A DNA stretch of 64,000 nt, from positions 35,407,001-35,471,000 of the forward strand of contig OX344765.1 in NCBI GenBank assembly GCA_947034895.1, in the 5' to 3' direction. A program made the translations under genes and the position numbers. This document shows, piece after piece, positions 24,010 to 33,710 of the stretch; the first letter of the stretch is position 1; each line of letters opens with the position of its first letter. Under the pieces are notes generated by a model. The model did no database searches. It was not told the DNA's origin and saw only the letters and a list, made by a program, of their open reading frames with translations. The stretch is from Rhytidiadelphus loreus. Its lineage: Eukaryota; Streptophyta; Bryopsida; Hypnales; Hylocomiaceae.

Positions 24010-24388
24010 ACCGAGAATATGACTCATGAGAGTTATATTCCACATCGTTCAAAAATATAACTCAAGAGAGTCATATTCCAACATTAGCTAAAAATATGAC
24101 TCACTGTAGTCATATTCTACATCAACAAAAAGTATAACTCACCGCAGTCATATTCTACATCAACAAAAAATATGACACCGCATTCATATTCCGTAATAAC
24201 AAAAAATATGATTCACCGCAATCATATTCTATATCATCAAAAAATATGATTCAACGCAGTCATATTTCACAGTAACAAAAAATATGACTCAACGTAGTCA
24301 TATTCCACAATAACAAAAAATATGACTCACCTCAGTCATATTCCACGTCATCAAAAAATATGACTCAACGTAGTCATATTCCACATAG
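24010..24388. repeat. Tandem array of ten palindromic 38-bp units
   Basis: Ten head-to-tail units of about 38 bases each contain a dyad of the type AATATGACTC-centre-AGTCATATT, separated by spacers such as CCACATCATCAAAAA. Every unit could fold into its own hairpin, and TGACTCA within it matches a bZIP/AP-1-type core. Isolated, less regular copies of the dyad occur from about 23885 and up to 24600, and near 21550-21590. The array is non-coding. Confidence 0.85.
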
Positions 24389-24629
24389 GATTTTTTCATT
24401 TATCCGGGCAGCTCAAGAAAAAGTCAAAGATAGTAAAAATATATGCCTTGTTGGCATACTATGGCTATTTATACTCCTCAACTTATATGACTGCCAATAT
24501 GACTGATGTCTGAAGCGACTGTAGTCAGTGATATTCTGAGTCATTTATAGTGATTTCTGCGTGAGTCATATTTTTTTATTTTATGACTCACTGAAGTCAT
24601 ATTTTGTAGTTATAAAACACTGCTTTTGT

Positions 24630-26549
24630 TGAATTTAGTCATCGACAACTTAGCTAAATGAAGGTTGCCTTACTTTGCGTAGAAGAGGATTTATTGAGGC
24701 AACTTGAAAGGAAGAAAGGTACGCAATTTCCTTCAATCTTGCGACATGTGTGCCTTGAGTAGCCCATATGCAACAAATGAAGACCCCATATAGTTGTAGA
24801 GTTGGTGCCTCGCGAAAGTAAGGGATCTTGGATTCCATTGGATGGATGTCTACATAGCTCTATTGTATGTTCTTCCCCGACCATTGAGCTCCTCATCATG
24901 TTAAAGTGCCTAGGTGGTCGCATCGACACACCATCTTTGTCATTGCATGCTCAAGTTGTGCGCTGGTCATGATTAATCCTTCGTCATAAGACTATTCTAC
25001 TGCCCGTTGCTTTACTACTTTGGTCCATTACCCACCTAAGCTTTATTTAACCATGCATTGTGAAGGTTGATCTTCCTATGGTAGGAGAAGTCGTCGTAGA
25101 TGTCTAAAGTGGTCAATTGGTGCCAATAGTTTGAAGGTAATTTTGGTGTTGTAAGTTCCTAGGCTTCACATCTCTACGATTGCATGGCCACCAATGTCAA
25201 GCTCCTCTTCGATGCGCAGTCTTTATGGTAATCGTCAATGTGCACTCCAAATCGGTAGAGGAGTGATTTTGTCATTCCAACTCTTGTTGTGATTAAGTCC
25301 TATATGTGCGTCTTTACCTTTACTGCCATCATGCTTCATTTTCGGCAAACTAATCTTTGTCATTATTTTTTCCAACCTACAATTGATTGATGTTGTTGTT
25401 CCTCCCTACTAATATATGTTGAATTTGTAGCAGCATTTGTGCAAGTAATCATCCTACAAAGGCGATGGCAAGCTTACGACAAAGCTAGTAGTCGACCTCG
25501 ACATTGTAGAATCTTTAAGTTAGATGTAGTTTCAGTTCCTTTCCTTTTTCCTATTCCTAGTTTAATTTGCACTTCACATATTTTTTGAAAAACAAAAAAC
25601 TACAAGTACTAACCTATTTGAATTGATTAGTTGCTATTCTGGCAACTTTAATTGAATGGGGAGTTCATTGAAGGGATTGCACCCCCTCCAAATGATGTTG
25701 GATAAAAACCTACACACAACTGAAAACTTTGAAGGAAGTTGGATAGAGCGCTATGGAGACTGAGCTAGGGCTTTGGAACATCCAACAATGGAAGTAAATG
25801 CCTTACATTCTCTCCCCTTTTCCTAGCTTTTCTTCTTGCAATAGCCCATCGCTGTGTTTTTTTACAGATTAGTGGAAGAAATCCATTGTAGGATGTTTTC
25901 TAGCTTGCCATAGACATGTTGGCCTTGAAAAGATCATGAAGTGAGTCACCATATGTAGAAACTGCCTTGGTTGACCATGCTTGACTATGTAGCTTTCTTG
26001 ACTTTAGTAGAGCTTGCTTCTCCAACCTTGCTTTTTTTCCTTTTTTTCAATAGCTCTTTTCACTTTGTTGAACTCCCCATCTAATCTCCATTTCTCCTTC
26101 TTTTGTGCAGCTTCTTCTTTCCAGCTGGCAATTTGTTCCAATGACCTCAAATAATTGTCTTGTGTCATCTAAATGGATTTGGAATAGTCAATGTAAGGCT
26201 CATACCTCGCTATTTTTTTCACAATGGATAAGAATGTTTGTGGAAGTTTGAGAATTTTTTTTGGACAAGGCTTAGGTTTTCCTTAATTCCATTTTACTCT
26301 TCATTGTCTTCTCGACTTGCTTCATTTACCTTGTCATTGTCACTTCCTTTGCCAAGATCTATATAATAGTAGTGATATTGAAGTAGTGATGTCATGTCTT
26401 TCTTATAAATCTTTTGTACTTGCCATTGCTATAGGCCTTTGTTTTGCCCTCTATAGTTAGAATCAACCTCTTATACCTTGTCAATATTAGAAGATCTCTC
26501 TACACCCTCCCTTTGAAATGTCAAACTTGGTCCTACTTTGCTATCTATA
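24630..26549. other. Decayed DNA, no intact gene
   Basis: The composition is slightly GC-richer than neighbouring spacer. Minus-strand frames such as 24654-24929 are interrupted and I recognise no family with confidence. Its position downstream of the transposase relic at 26550-27190 suggests it may belong to the same decayed element. Confidence 0.3.
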
Positions 26550-27190
26550 GCTCTAACATTTAGGGGATAAATGTCAGACAATGGTATGAAATCCTTTGGT
26601 AGTATTTTCTTTTGTAAGGGCTTTTCTTAGAACAAAGCTACCTATAAAGTGAAGTTATCTTTGCCTAGAGCTTGTCTTACATGTTCTATTGTCCACTTGT
26701 CCTTATAAACTCAAAAAACAACTTTGAAAGTCTTAAAGCAAGTCACATCTAAGGGTTGAAGTGCATGTGAGGTATGGCTAGGAAAAGTTAGTAAATCTTA
26801 GCCACTAAGCATAACAATCCTTACAATCTCCAATGCCATGTGTGATGTATGACCATCTAGAATCAAAAGATGTCTACTTGTAGGGGAAATCTCATATTGT
26901 TCTCTAGTGTTTTTTTATGAAATGTCTCATCCATTCTTTGAATAATAAATGTGTCATCTGTGCCTTCGATTGCATGGTCATTAAAGGCATTTTTTCCACT
27001 TGTTTTTGAATGGTAGTTAAAAAAAATTCTTTGAAAATGAAAAAATTTGGTAAATTTCCTCCCTTCGCAATGATACATGGTAAAGGGGATAGCCATTCCC
27101 TCTAGTTTGGAACTACCATATGGACATTCCTAGCCCCTTTTTCTGCTAAGACATACATCTCCATCTTTGTTGGCATGTGCTCTCGATTCA
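26550..27190 (-). pseudogene. Decayed pogo/CENP-B-like (DDE_1) transposase
   Basis: Conceptual minus-strand reading across stops and frame shifts shows the core of a DDE_1 transposase of the Jerky/Tigger/pogo type. In order: an AEKGARNVHMVVPN-like segment, REWLSPLPCI, a degenerate (L/F)DGH..H segment at about 26850, SHTSHALQPLDV followed by TCFKTFK, and a C-terminal GFHTIV-HLSP segment that corresponds to GFR-TGIWPLNP in the family. Several in-frame stops and indels mean it cannot be active. The N-terminal helix-turn-helix region could not be located upstream. A better preserved N-terminal half of a related element lies at 59560-60565. Confidence 0.75.
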
Positions 27191-28833
27191 TTGTAGTTTC
27201 AAATTTGATGAGGTTTGTATGCATTTTTTTCATATAAAGTTGATAAATTCTCATAGAACGTTTTTATATTTTTTTGGACATAAAGCTTTAGCTCTATTTT
27301 TCTCTAACTGTTGTACCTTTCTTAGAGAAAATTTAGGATGTCTATCTAAAAAAACATCTAACCCACCCTTGCCCTAAAATACCATCTTTGAATGGTGTTA
27401 ATTTAGTATATATAAATTTGTGGACCTTGGCTCTAAGCTACCCCATGTGAAGGAGATAACCACATTCTTGCATTTCTAGAAGATATTGACAACTTTGCCT
27501 TCTTCTTCATCATTCTAAACTCCTTTTTTCCCCCTCCTCCTAGTCAAAGTTGTACCATAGACATGCCTCTTAAATTTTTTAACAAGAATTCCATACAACC
27601 TAGTAGTAGTTTTCCAACATCAATATCTTTAATGACTATCTATAATTGTGCTTGACTCTAGTTTTCATTTTTCTTAGGTCTCTTTTGAATTGCCTTTCGA
27701 ATAGATAACGTATAGATATTGTTTACCTTCATGGATTGTAGATGGAAGTCCAAGGCGCTTCTCCTAATTGGCAACATCTCCATGCCACAATTGTTATCGG
27801 AGTTCCAGAAGCTATTGTTGTCATTGTCCACAAACTCCACTTTTAGAATTGCCGTTGCTATTTTTTGCTCCATCACATCTTCAGTGCTAGCCGAGGTCGA
27901 CTTATCTACTATCTATATTGTCATTGCCTTCCATAGATTGAGCTGTCCGATGGATAGAGATGTTGTTGCCTAGAGTTGGACGTCAATAGTGAGGAGTTCC
28001 GTTTTCTTCACCTCTACGTCTCTTTGGCATTGCTTTTGGAAGTCACTATAGCGACGTTCTTCCTACCACTTGTTGGAATTTAGCCAATGTCCAACTTGTA
28101 TTAGTTTCATGGCCATGGACTTTTTTTATTTCTTCGTTTAATGTTTGTGCTCTTGATATCCCCACAACCTTGTGAGCACGATCTATGAGGTAAAAGCAAT
28201 CATTGCCATACTTGTCGATATTCTCTATACCCTCATAAGACAATTGGATATGATCAATTGAACTAGCTCTAAGATCTTGAGCACTCCAATTGAATCCCTC
28301 AAGAGTCTTGTCTTCATCATTTTCTAGTTTGATGCTACACTTTGTGTCATTGTAGTCAGGTTGGCTTGACCCCAGTTGCAAGGTGACTTCCATTCATTGC
28401 ACTCTATCTCCTCAATATCGTTTAAGGCTTGCTTAAAGCAACCTTTATTGCCTTGTGTCCGTCCTATGTTGTATTCAATTTGTAGTGTAGATTTTTTTGC
28501 TTGCATATAAAGCCAAATTCAACAATTGAATCCTTCATTTTCAAATATTAATTTGACACTTGTCCATTTCTTCAAAAATAGACCAATTGGACTTTTTAAT
28601 CCACCAAATGCAAAAAGTGAACCAATACCTTAATAACCCTAAACAACATTCACTTTATGCACAGACCATTAAACCACCAACACATATCTATTTCACAACT
28701 ACTGACTGACCATTATATAGCCCTATACAAGGATGGTTTGAGTAAGAAGGTCGTATTTATAACCCACTACTATAGTGAACAAAAAAACTGATTTTTAACC
28801 AATGAAATTGCTCATTACCTTGTCCAATACCAC
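27191..28833. other. Flank of the transposase relic, unrecognised frames
   Basis: Two minus-strand frames, 28046-28393 (115 codons) and 28324-28506, have ordinary amino-acid composition, but I recognise no domain in them. They lie upstream of the transposase relic on the same strand, so they may derive from the same or a nested element. Confidence 0.3.
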
Positions 28834-29115
28834 TAAGGTAGTATGCTCTTAAAAGCAACCTTTTAAGAGTTGATTGCATTTGGGGGGAAGCTAAATTCCT
28901 TGAAAAAAAAATGGAATTGGCATCTAATCCAAGTCGTTTCATATTTTTTGGACCTTTGTGAAATTAGTTACAAGTTTTTGAAGTTGAAATGCAATGGGTA
29001 CTAAAAGCGACCCCTTGCTGAAATGTACACTTTTGGTACATTGAAGAAAGAAAAATGTACCTCTATGTTAGAGGTTGCTTTTAAATCAGGTTTGCTTTTA
29101 GAGCACCCTACCTTA
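28834..29115. mobile_element. TA-flanked MITE
   Basis: The left end after TA reads AGGTAGTATGCTCTTAAAAGC; the reverse complement of the right end reads AGGTAGGGTGCTCTAAAAGC, followed by TA. This gives about 24 bases of imperfect terminal inverted repeat with a TA target duplication, as in Stowaway/mariner-type MITEs. The 282-bp element is non-coding. A truncated relative lies at 461-695. Its right TA is part of the TTAA into which the next element inserted. Confidence 0.8.
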
Positions 29116-29116
29116 A

Positions 29117-29919
29117 CCCCTAAATGCTTGGGCAACCAAATATGGTCGATCTGAAATTTCAGGCTCATTTTGGAGCGGGCAATTAAATTCGTTTGACTAG
29201 TTAAAAAAAAATTTGGGGCAGTTTTTAGGGTTATCTATTGAAAACTTTTATTTTTCATTCTAAAAGGTACATATTTGATTGTTGAGAGGTCTCCAAAGCC
29301 ATATATGTCCATTAGTAGAAGAGTAAAGCTTGCAAATTTTACTTCATTTTCCAACTTTGAGCAATTTCACTTGATTTGAGATCTAAAAACTTGTATTTAT
29401 CTGTTTGCTTTGAAAATGGTCCCAATGGAAAGAGTAAAGTGTTTTCATGATTTTCACCATTGAAAATTTAAACAAAAAAGTGTTGATTTGGAGTTATTTG
29501 TGATTTATACTTATAAAAGAAAATTGCATCTCAACAATTGCAAGGTGGATTGTGTAATGAGTTTAATAGCTTTTCAAGTGATATTAAGTTTTTTGAAAGG
29601 GTATTTTAGTGTGCTAACACAATTTGTAGTTGTTCATGTCACCTCCAATTCCAAAAAGCTTTTATGTGCAAATTTCTGAAACATTGTGAAGAGGGACAAC
29701 ATATTAAAAATAGAAAATGTACATTTCTCTTATTAAAATCTCACAACTCTTATGCAATTTTGTACTCAAAATTGGTGTGCATACTAATAAGAAATCTCTT
29801 TAAACATCCATATGGTTAGATTTTGAAAAAAAATCATTTTGCTTCAATGGAGATAACTATAAGTCCATGTTCTTTTTTTATGGGAAAAACACACTTGAAA
29901 AGGCTTAGGCACTTAGGGG
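29117..29919. mobile_element. TTAA-flanked piggyBac-like element, 803 bp
   Basis: TTAA occurs at 29113-29116 and 29920-29923. The left end reads CCCCTAAATGCTTGGGC; the reverse complement of the right end reads CCCCTAAGTGCCTAAGC. This is the longest and cleanest member of the TTAA family in the window. It has no transposase and would depend on one in trans. It ends about 375 bases before the TFIIIA upstream frame. Confidence 0.8.
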
Positions 29920-30077
29920 TTAACTTAGACGTCCCGGTCAGAACCGGGCCAGAACCGGGCCTAACTCTTGATACGGCGAACTTTGGGAACATATGCACAT
30001 GATCGACGGTGATCACACTGTTCGATCGGAGGGCTAGGAGTGCGCAAGGCCTTCTTCCCCGAGTTCTATAGTCAATC

Positions 30078-30269
30078 TAGGGTTTGGAGTTTCAGTCAGT
30101 CCCTCCATGTGGCGGCGATTTTCGTGTTCTGTATTTTGCGGTTCACTCGGCATTTGTTGTCACGCAAAACCAGTCTTTGTTCATCTTCGGTCAAGTTTTG
30201 TCCTGATTGCTGCGAGTTTCGTTTTTCTTCGACCAGATTTTGAAAGGTTGTAGCGAAGAATTAGGGTTT
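30078..30269. promoter_or_regulatory. Two telo-box motifs in the TFIIIA 5' region
   Basis: TAGGGTTT occurs at 30078-30085 and 30262-30269, the reverse complement of AAACCCTA. Telo-boxes cluster in promoters and leaders of plant ribosome-biogenesis genes, which suits a 5S rRNA factor. The region from about 29950 is GC-rich and probably contains the promoter and start of transcription; no clear TATA box was found. Confidence 0.5.
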
Positions 30270-30293
30270 GGGGACGTTTGGAGGGTTATTACC

Positions 30294-30425
30294 ATGGCAA
30301 GCAGTGCGGCCGTAGCGAATGTCGGTAGTTTAGCTGGTGCAATCGCGATGGCGTCTCATTCGTTCGCTCGAAATTTTTCCCCCGCCGACAAATCGTTAGA
30401 CCCTGGATCTAGTCGCATAGAGTGA
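30294..30425 (+). CDS. 43-codon upstream frame resembling ATAD3 exon 1
   Basis: The frame encodes a peptide containing [18 protein letters not shown], then ADKSLDPGSS. The ATAD3 N terminus at 15527 contains [18 protein letters not shown], then [10 protein letters not shown], so about half the aligned residues match in order and spacing. The frame has a good start context (ACCATGG) and ends at TGA 30423-30425, 88 bases before the likely TFIIIA start. A GTGAGT donor-like site overlaps its end, but splicing from it to the AG at 30554-30555 would not keep the TFIIIA frame. It is either a relic of a duplicated ATAD3 first exon or now acts as an upstream open reading frame. It may be untranslated. 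Confidence 0.5.
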   Translation: MASSAAVANVGSLAGAIAMASHSFARNFSPADKSLDPGSSRIE

Positions 30426-30513
30426 GTACTGTCAGTGCACGGAAGAAGATAATTGCATATTGCTGCCGCGCTTGTTGAGCTCGTTTTCAAACAAGAGGGT
30501 TTACTCCGGGATC

Positions 30514-32653
30514 ATGGGCAAGTCCGGGTGTTCGAGTACTTCTTCGGACTTTCAGGTGGACACTACCACCTGGGGTTTAGATGACGGTAAAGACGATTTT
30601 GCAATCTCTTCGGAGAAGCTGGTGCCTTCGTTGCGCAGCGAGGAGGAAGTTGACTCGAAGGAAAACCATGTCGATCATGAGGAGGAGAGTGAGCCCTCGA
30701 AGGGGAATGTGGAAGGGAAATACAAGTGTGAAGTATGTGGGGTTTTGCAGCGGAAACGTTCGTTGCTGAAGCAGCACATGTGTTCACATTCCAAGGATGT
30801 AAGTGAATTTATCTTTTTGGAGAGTTGTACGCCGAACTGACGTCAAATACATGTTAACTTCGGTTCTATATCCGTTGTGGGGATTTCTTTGAAATTCATA
30901 AATTAAACTTGAATTTTTGTGTGGACTTGCGGTTTCATGAAAGTTGATACAAAGTCGTGAATCATTTCTCCTGGAGGTTGCTTTTTACACAACATCAGCG
31001 AAGGAATCTCGCGTTTAGCTATCGTGGAAAGAGTCTTGCAGTTCTGGTGTCATCACGAGTTAATCATTACATTTTGAATTGTCTTTATAATCATGTTGTT
31101 AATGTGTTGGCTTGGATTGTTTGCTAGGATTGAGCTGGGAACTATACAGCAAAATCTAAAGGCCTACCAGATCCCATACCGAACTCTGAAGTCAAGGTGC
31201 CTTGGGCCGGTTTAGTTCTTGAGGGTAATACCTCGTAAGAACTTCCGGTGCTGTTCTTTCATTCCTACTCACTTATGATTGTCGTCTTTTAATTGTTGCA
31301 GCATCGACAATTTAACGAATTCGGCGACCCTGACACAGATCGGGTAGTTACTGAGAAATTTAATTTTGTCTCTTGATTTGCAGAGGTCATTTGTTTGCCC
31401 GGTTGAGAATTGCGGCAGACAATACAAACGCCAGGATCATCTTAATCGTCACTCACTTACCCATAAAGGCAACCTATTTCTTTGTACGTGGGAGCGATGT
31501 AACCTCTCATTCAATGTGAATACCAACCTTCAGAGGCACCTTAAGCTTCACGAAAAATGGGGTTCCACTCTTCGTGGATGGAAAAAAGCAGATGCTCAAC
31601 TGATGTGCCCTGAATCTGGGTGTGGCAAAACGTTCAAATATCCCTCCATACTGCAGACGCATATTGATAATGTGCATGGTAAGCTCTCAAAGTTGATGTG
31701 CCTCTAACTATGACTTGGTTCGGTTTCTTAATCACAGATGCAGTGCGACCTCAGGTTTTTTAATTGATGGTCCGTGGGGTCTTGCAGATTCTTTGTCAAT
31801 CTCTCAAGCAGTTTGTATGGAGCCTGGATGTGGGGAAATTTTTGAGAGCTCCTCTCAGTTAACAATACATACGAAGGTTGCGCATTGCTTTGCTTTTTGC
31901 GAAACCTGTGGTGTGTCCATGCTGAAGACGAGCCTTGCAGCCCATTCTCGAAAACATCAAGGAGAGCAGGTGGTGTTGAGGTGTCCACATCCAGGATGCT
32001 TACACAGTTACAACAAGGTGCAAATGCGTGAGAAAATTTATTTGGATATTTCTTATTGCAGTTTACTTCCGAATTATTTAGGACTGATGCTAAGGCGGTT
32101 TGTTTTCTGCATCATGAATCACTTCGTTTGGTTGTGAATGTCCTATTGACGTTTCAGCCTCTGTTTTGTGTTGTTTTGTTCTCAGAACTCCAATCTGAAT
32201 ACTCATATCCGAGCAGTCCACATGGACCTGAAGCCCTATACTTGCTCACATGCTGGTTGTGAATTGCGGTTTGCATACAAATCTGTGCGCGATAAGCATG
32301 AACAGTGCAGCACACATTCTAATCCTTTATTGGTGAGTAGTTTGGATTTCATATCACTCTCGTGCTGTGATTCTGCTTTTCTTTTTACGTTATGCGTTTG
32401 GGCATGACCTGAACATGGTTTATTGTGATTTTGGTACTCATAGCGGCAATACTTTTATCAAGTGTGCCAAACGATTCTTGACTCAGTTGCAAGGTCCTCT
32501 GATACTGAATAAAGTGGGTTGCCTGTGCAGGGAGGAGATTTTGAAGCCGAAGACTTACAGCACACGCTGAAATCACGAGGTGGTAGAAAACGACTTAGAC
32601 TCCAAAACGTGGACGACCTTCTTCCACAGAAGTGGCGAAATCATTCCCTTTAG
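30514..32653 (+). CDS. TFIIIA: Transcription factor IIIA (5S rRNA gene factor)
   Basis: TFIIIA binds the internal control region of 5S rRNA genes and 5S rRNA itself. Five exons give 359 residues: 30514-30798, 31384-31678, 31788-32017, 32186-32332 and 32531-32653. Eight C2H2 fingers are visible. Finger 1 (YKCEVCG...H..H, about 70-92) stands slightly apart; others start at FVCPVENCG, FLCTWERC, LMCPESGC, AVCMEPGC, AFCETCG, LRCPHPGC and YTCSHAGC. A longer linker (EKWGSTLRGWKKAD) separates fingers 3 and 4. An acidic Ser/Glu-rich N terminus precedes them and a basic SRGGRKRLRL patch lies near the end, possibly a nuclear signal. The alternative ATG at 30460 adds 18 residues in frame. Intron 1 carries the P5SM exon, the strongest single identifier. 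The donor after exon 3 (GTGCAA) is weak. Confidence 0.93.
31128..31256 (+). ncRNA. P5SM: plant 5S rRNA mimic, regulated cassette exon
   Basis: Within TFIIIA intron 1 the sequence mimics 5S rRNA. GATCCCATACCGAACTC followed by GAAGTCAAGGTGCCTTGGGC tracks the loop A to loop C region of plant 5S rRNA. AGTTCTTGAGG can pair with CCTCGTAAGAACT around GTAATA, like the helix IV/loop E arm. The probable cassette exon is 31128-31234, with acceptor TGCTAG and donor CTC/GTAAGA; the donor lies in that second stem. If included, exon 1 reads GAT then TGA, an immediate stop, and the 107-base length also shifts frame. In land plants this element is known to bind ribosomal protein L5, which favours skipping and productive TFIIIA mRNA; without L5 the exon is included and the mRNA is degraded. 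The exact exon edges are my inference. Confidence 0.88.
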
Positions 32654-33710
32654 TATTTCCTTAATTTATTTTTTTGTGCAGATTATAGGTTGAACGGAAA
32701 TAGAACATTGTACAGTACAAGCTGTAGATAACATTCTTTGATGAGAGTTCGTGCACTCTCTCTCTCTCTGGAACTTATGTTGCTCTGCCATATTTAAATT
32801 GAATTGCTTCGAAGGTTCTGCATTGGAAACTCAACATTGAAGCTTTAGGTTTTAGGATGTCTTGTTCAAATCGTATATGATTTGAACGTTGCAAGGTCAG
32901 TACGACTAAACTCCAGGTCTATGCCATCTACAATTCCTGAGTAATAATACAGAGTCTGGGCCTATCACTCCAGGAGCCACCACTTTTTCTTAGAAGTTTT
33001 ATAAACAAGTGAATGGGGACGAACTTCACCAAATAATTCAATTAGTGCAAGAGATCCACCACTCGTTTTACATTATGGCATACTTTTCAACCAGAACAAA
33101 ATTTATTTCCAAAATTTTAATGACTTCATGCAAGGAAGACAACGACACATGAGTTGCTCTGAAGAAGACCCCTTGCACACATCTTGCGTCACCAGTATCC
33201 AGGGTTTAGTGTCGCATTCTGGGCACTGTTGATTATGGGCGAGCTTACTCTAGGAATGGTTCAATAGACCATTTTTGGTGGAGTATTCCAGGTCATTGTA
33301 ATAAGGTGGGTACATCCAAAACCGTCACTTTTTACTACTGAGCCTAGTTGCAATTATGAAACTGGTAAAATTTTCACATATTCATGTTGGCAAGTGAAAG
33401 GAGGTTCCAATGCACCAAAGGACGCCACATTTGGATATTGTATGCAAAAGTTAAAGTTCGAAATGTACAAACCTTCCAGATGGCGCTTTAAGGTCAGGTG
33501 CCATTTAACAGCATACTACCTTATACTGAGTCCCATTGCAGAGACTAACTTCTAAGAGAGAGCTCAGCAATTGGGAATGAATTGAACTTGACCACGAAAG
33601 AGGCCAATGTAATAAAAAATGCTCATCATGATATGAATAAGTCCACAATGAAGAAAGTCCAATTTCACGAGCATCCTGAGTTACATGCATCATCTACACT
33701 TGCCTACATT
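32654..33710. other. Convergent 3' regions of TFIIIA and the carboxypeptidase
   Basis: About 1 kb separates the two stop codons. A CT-rich microsatellite (TCTCTCTCTC) lies at about 32758-32768. The stretch AGCATACTACCTTA near 33511 resembles an end of the MITE at 28834. No other coding exon was found, so both 3' untranslated regions probably fill most of it. Confidence 0.5.

Noticed and set aside
24010..24388. CRISPR-like regular array
   Set aside because: Repeats are degenerate and continuous with their spacers, spacers are nearly identical, and the host is a plant. It is a satellite-type tandem repeat.
31741..32157. TFIIIA exon 3 frame read through to 32137
   Set aside because: Codons after 32017 leave the zinc-finger pattern; splicing to 32186 restores finger 7 in phase.
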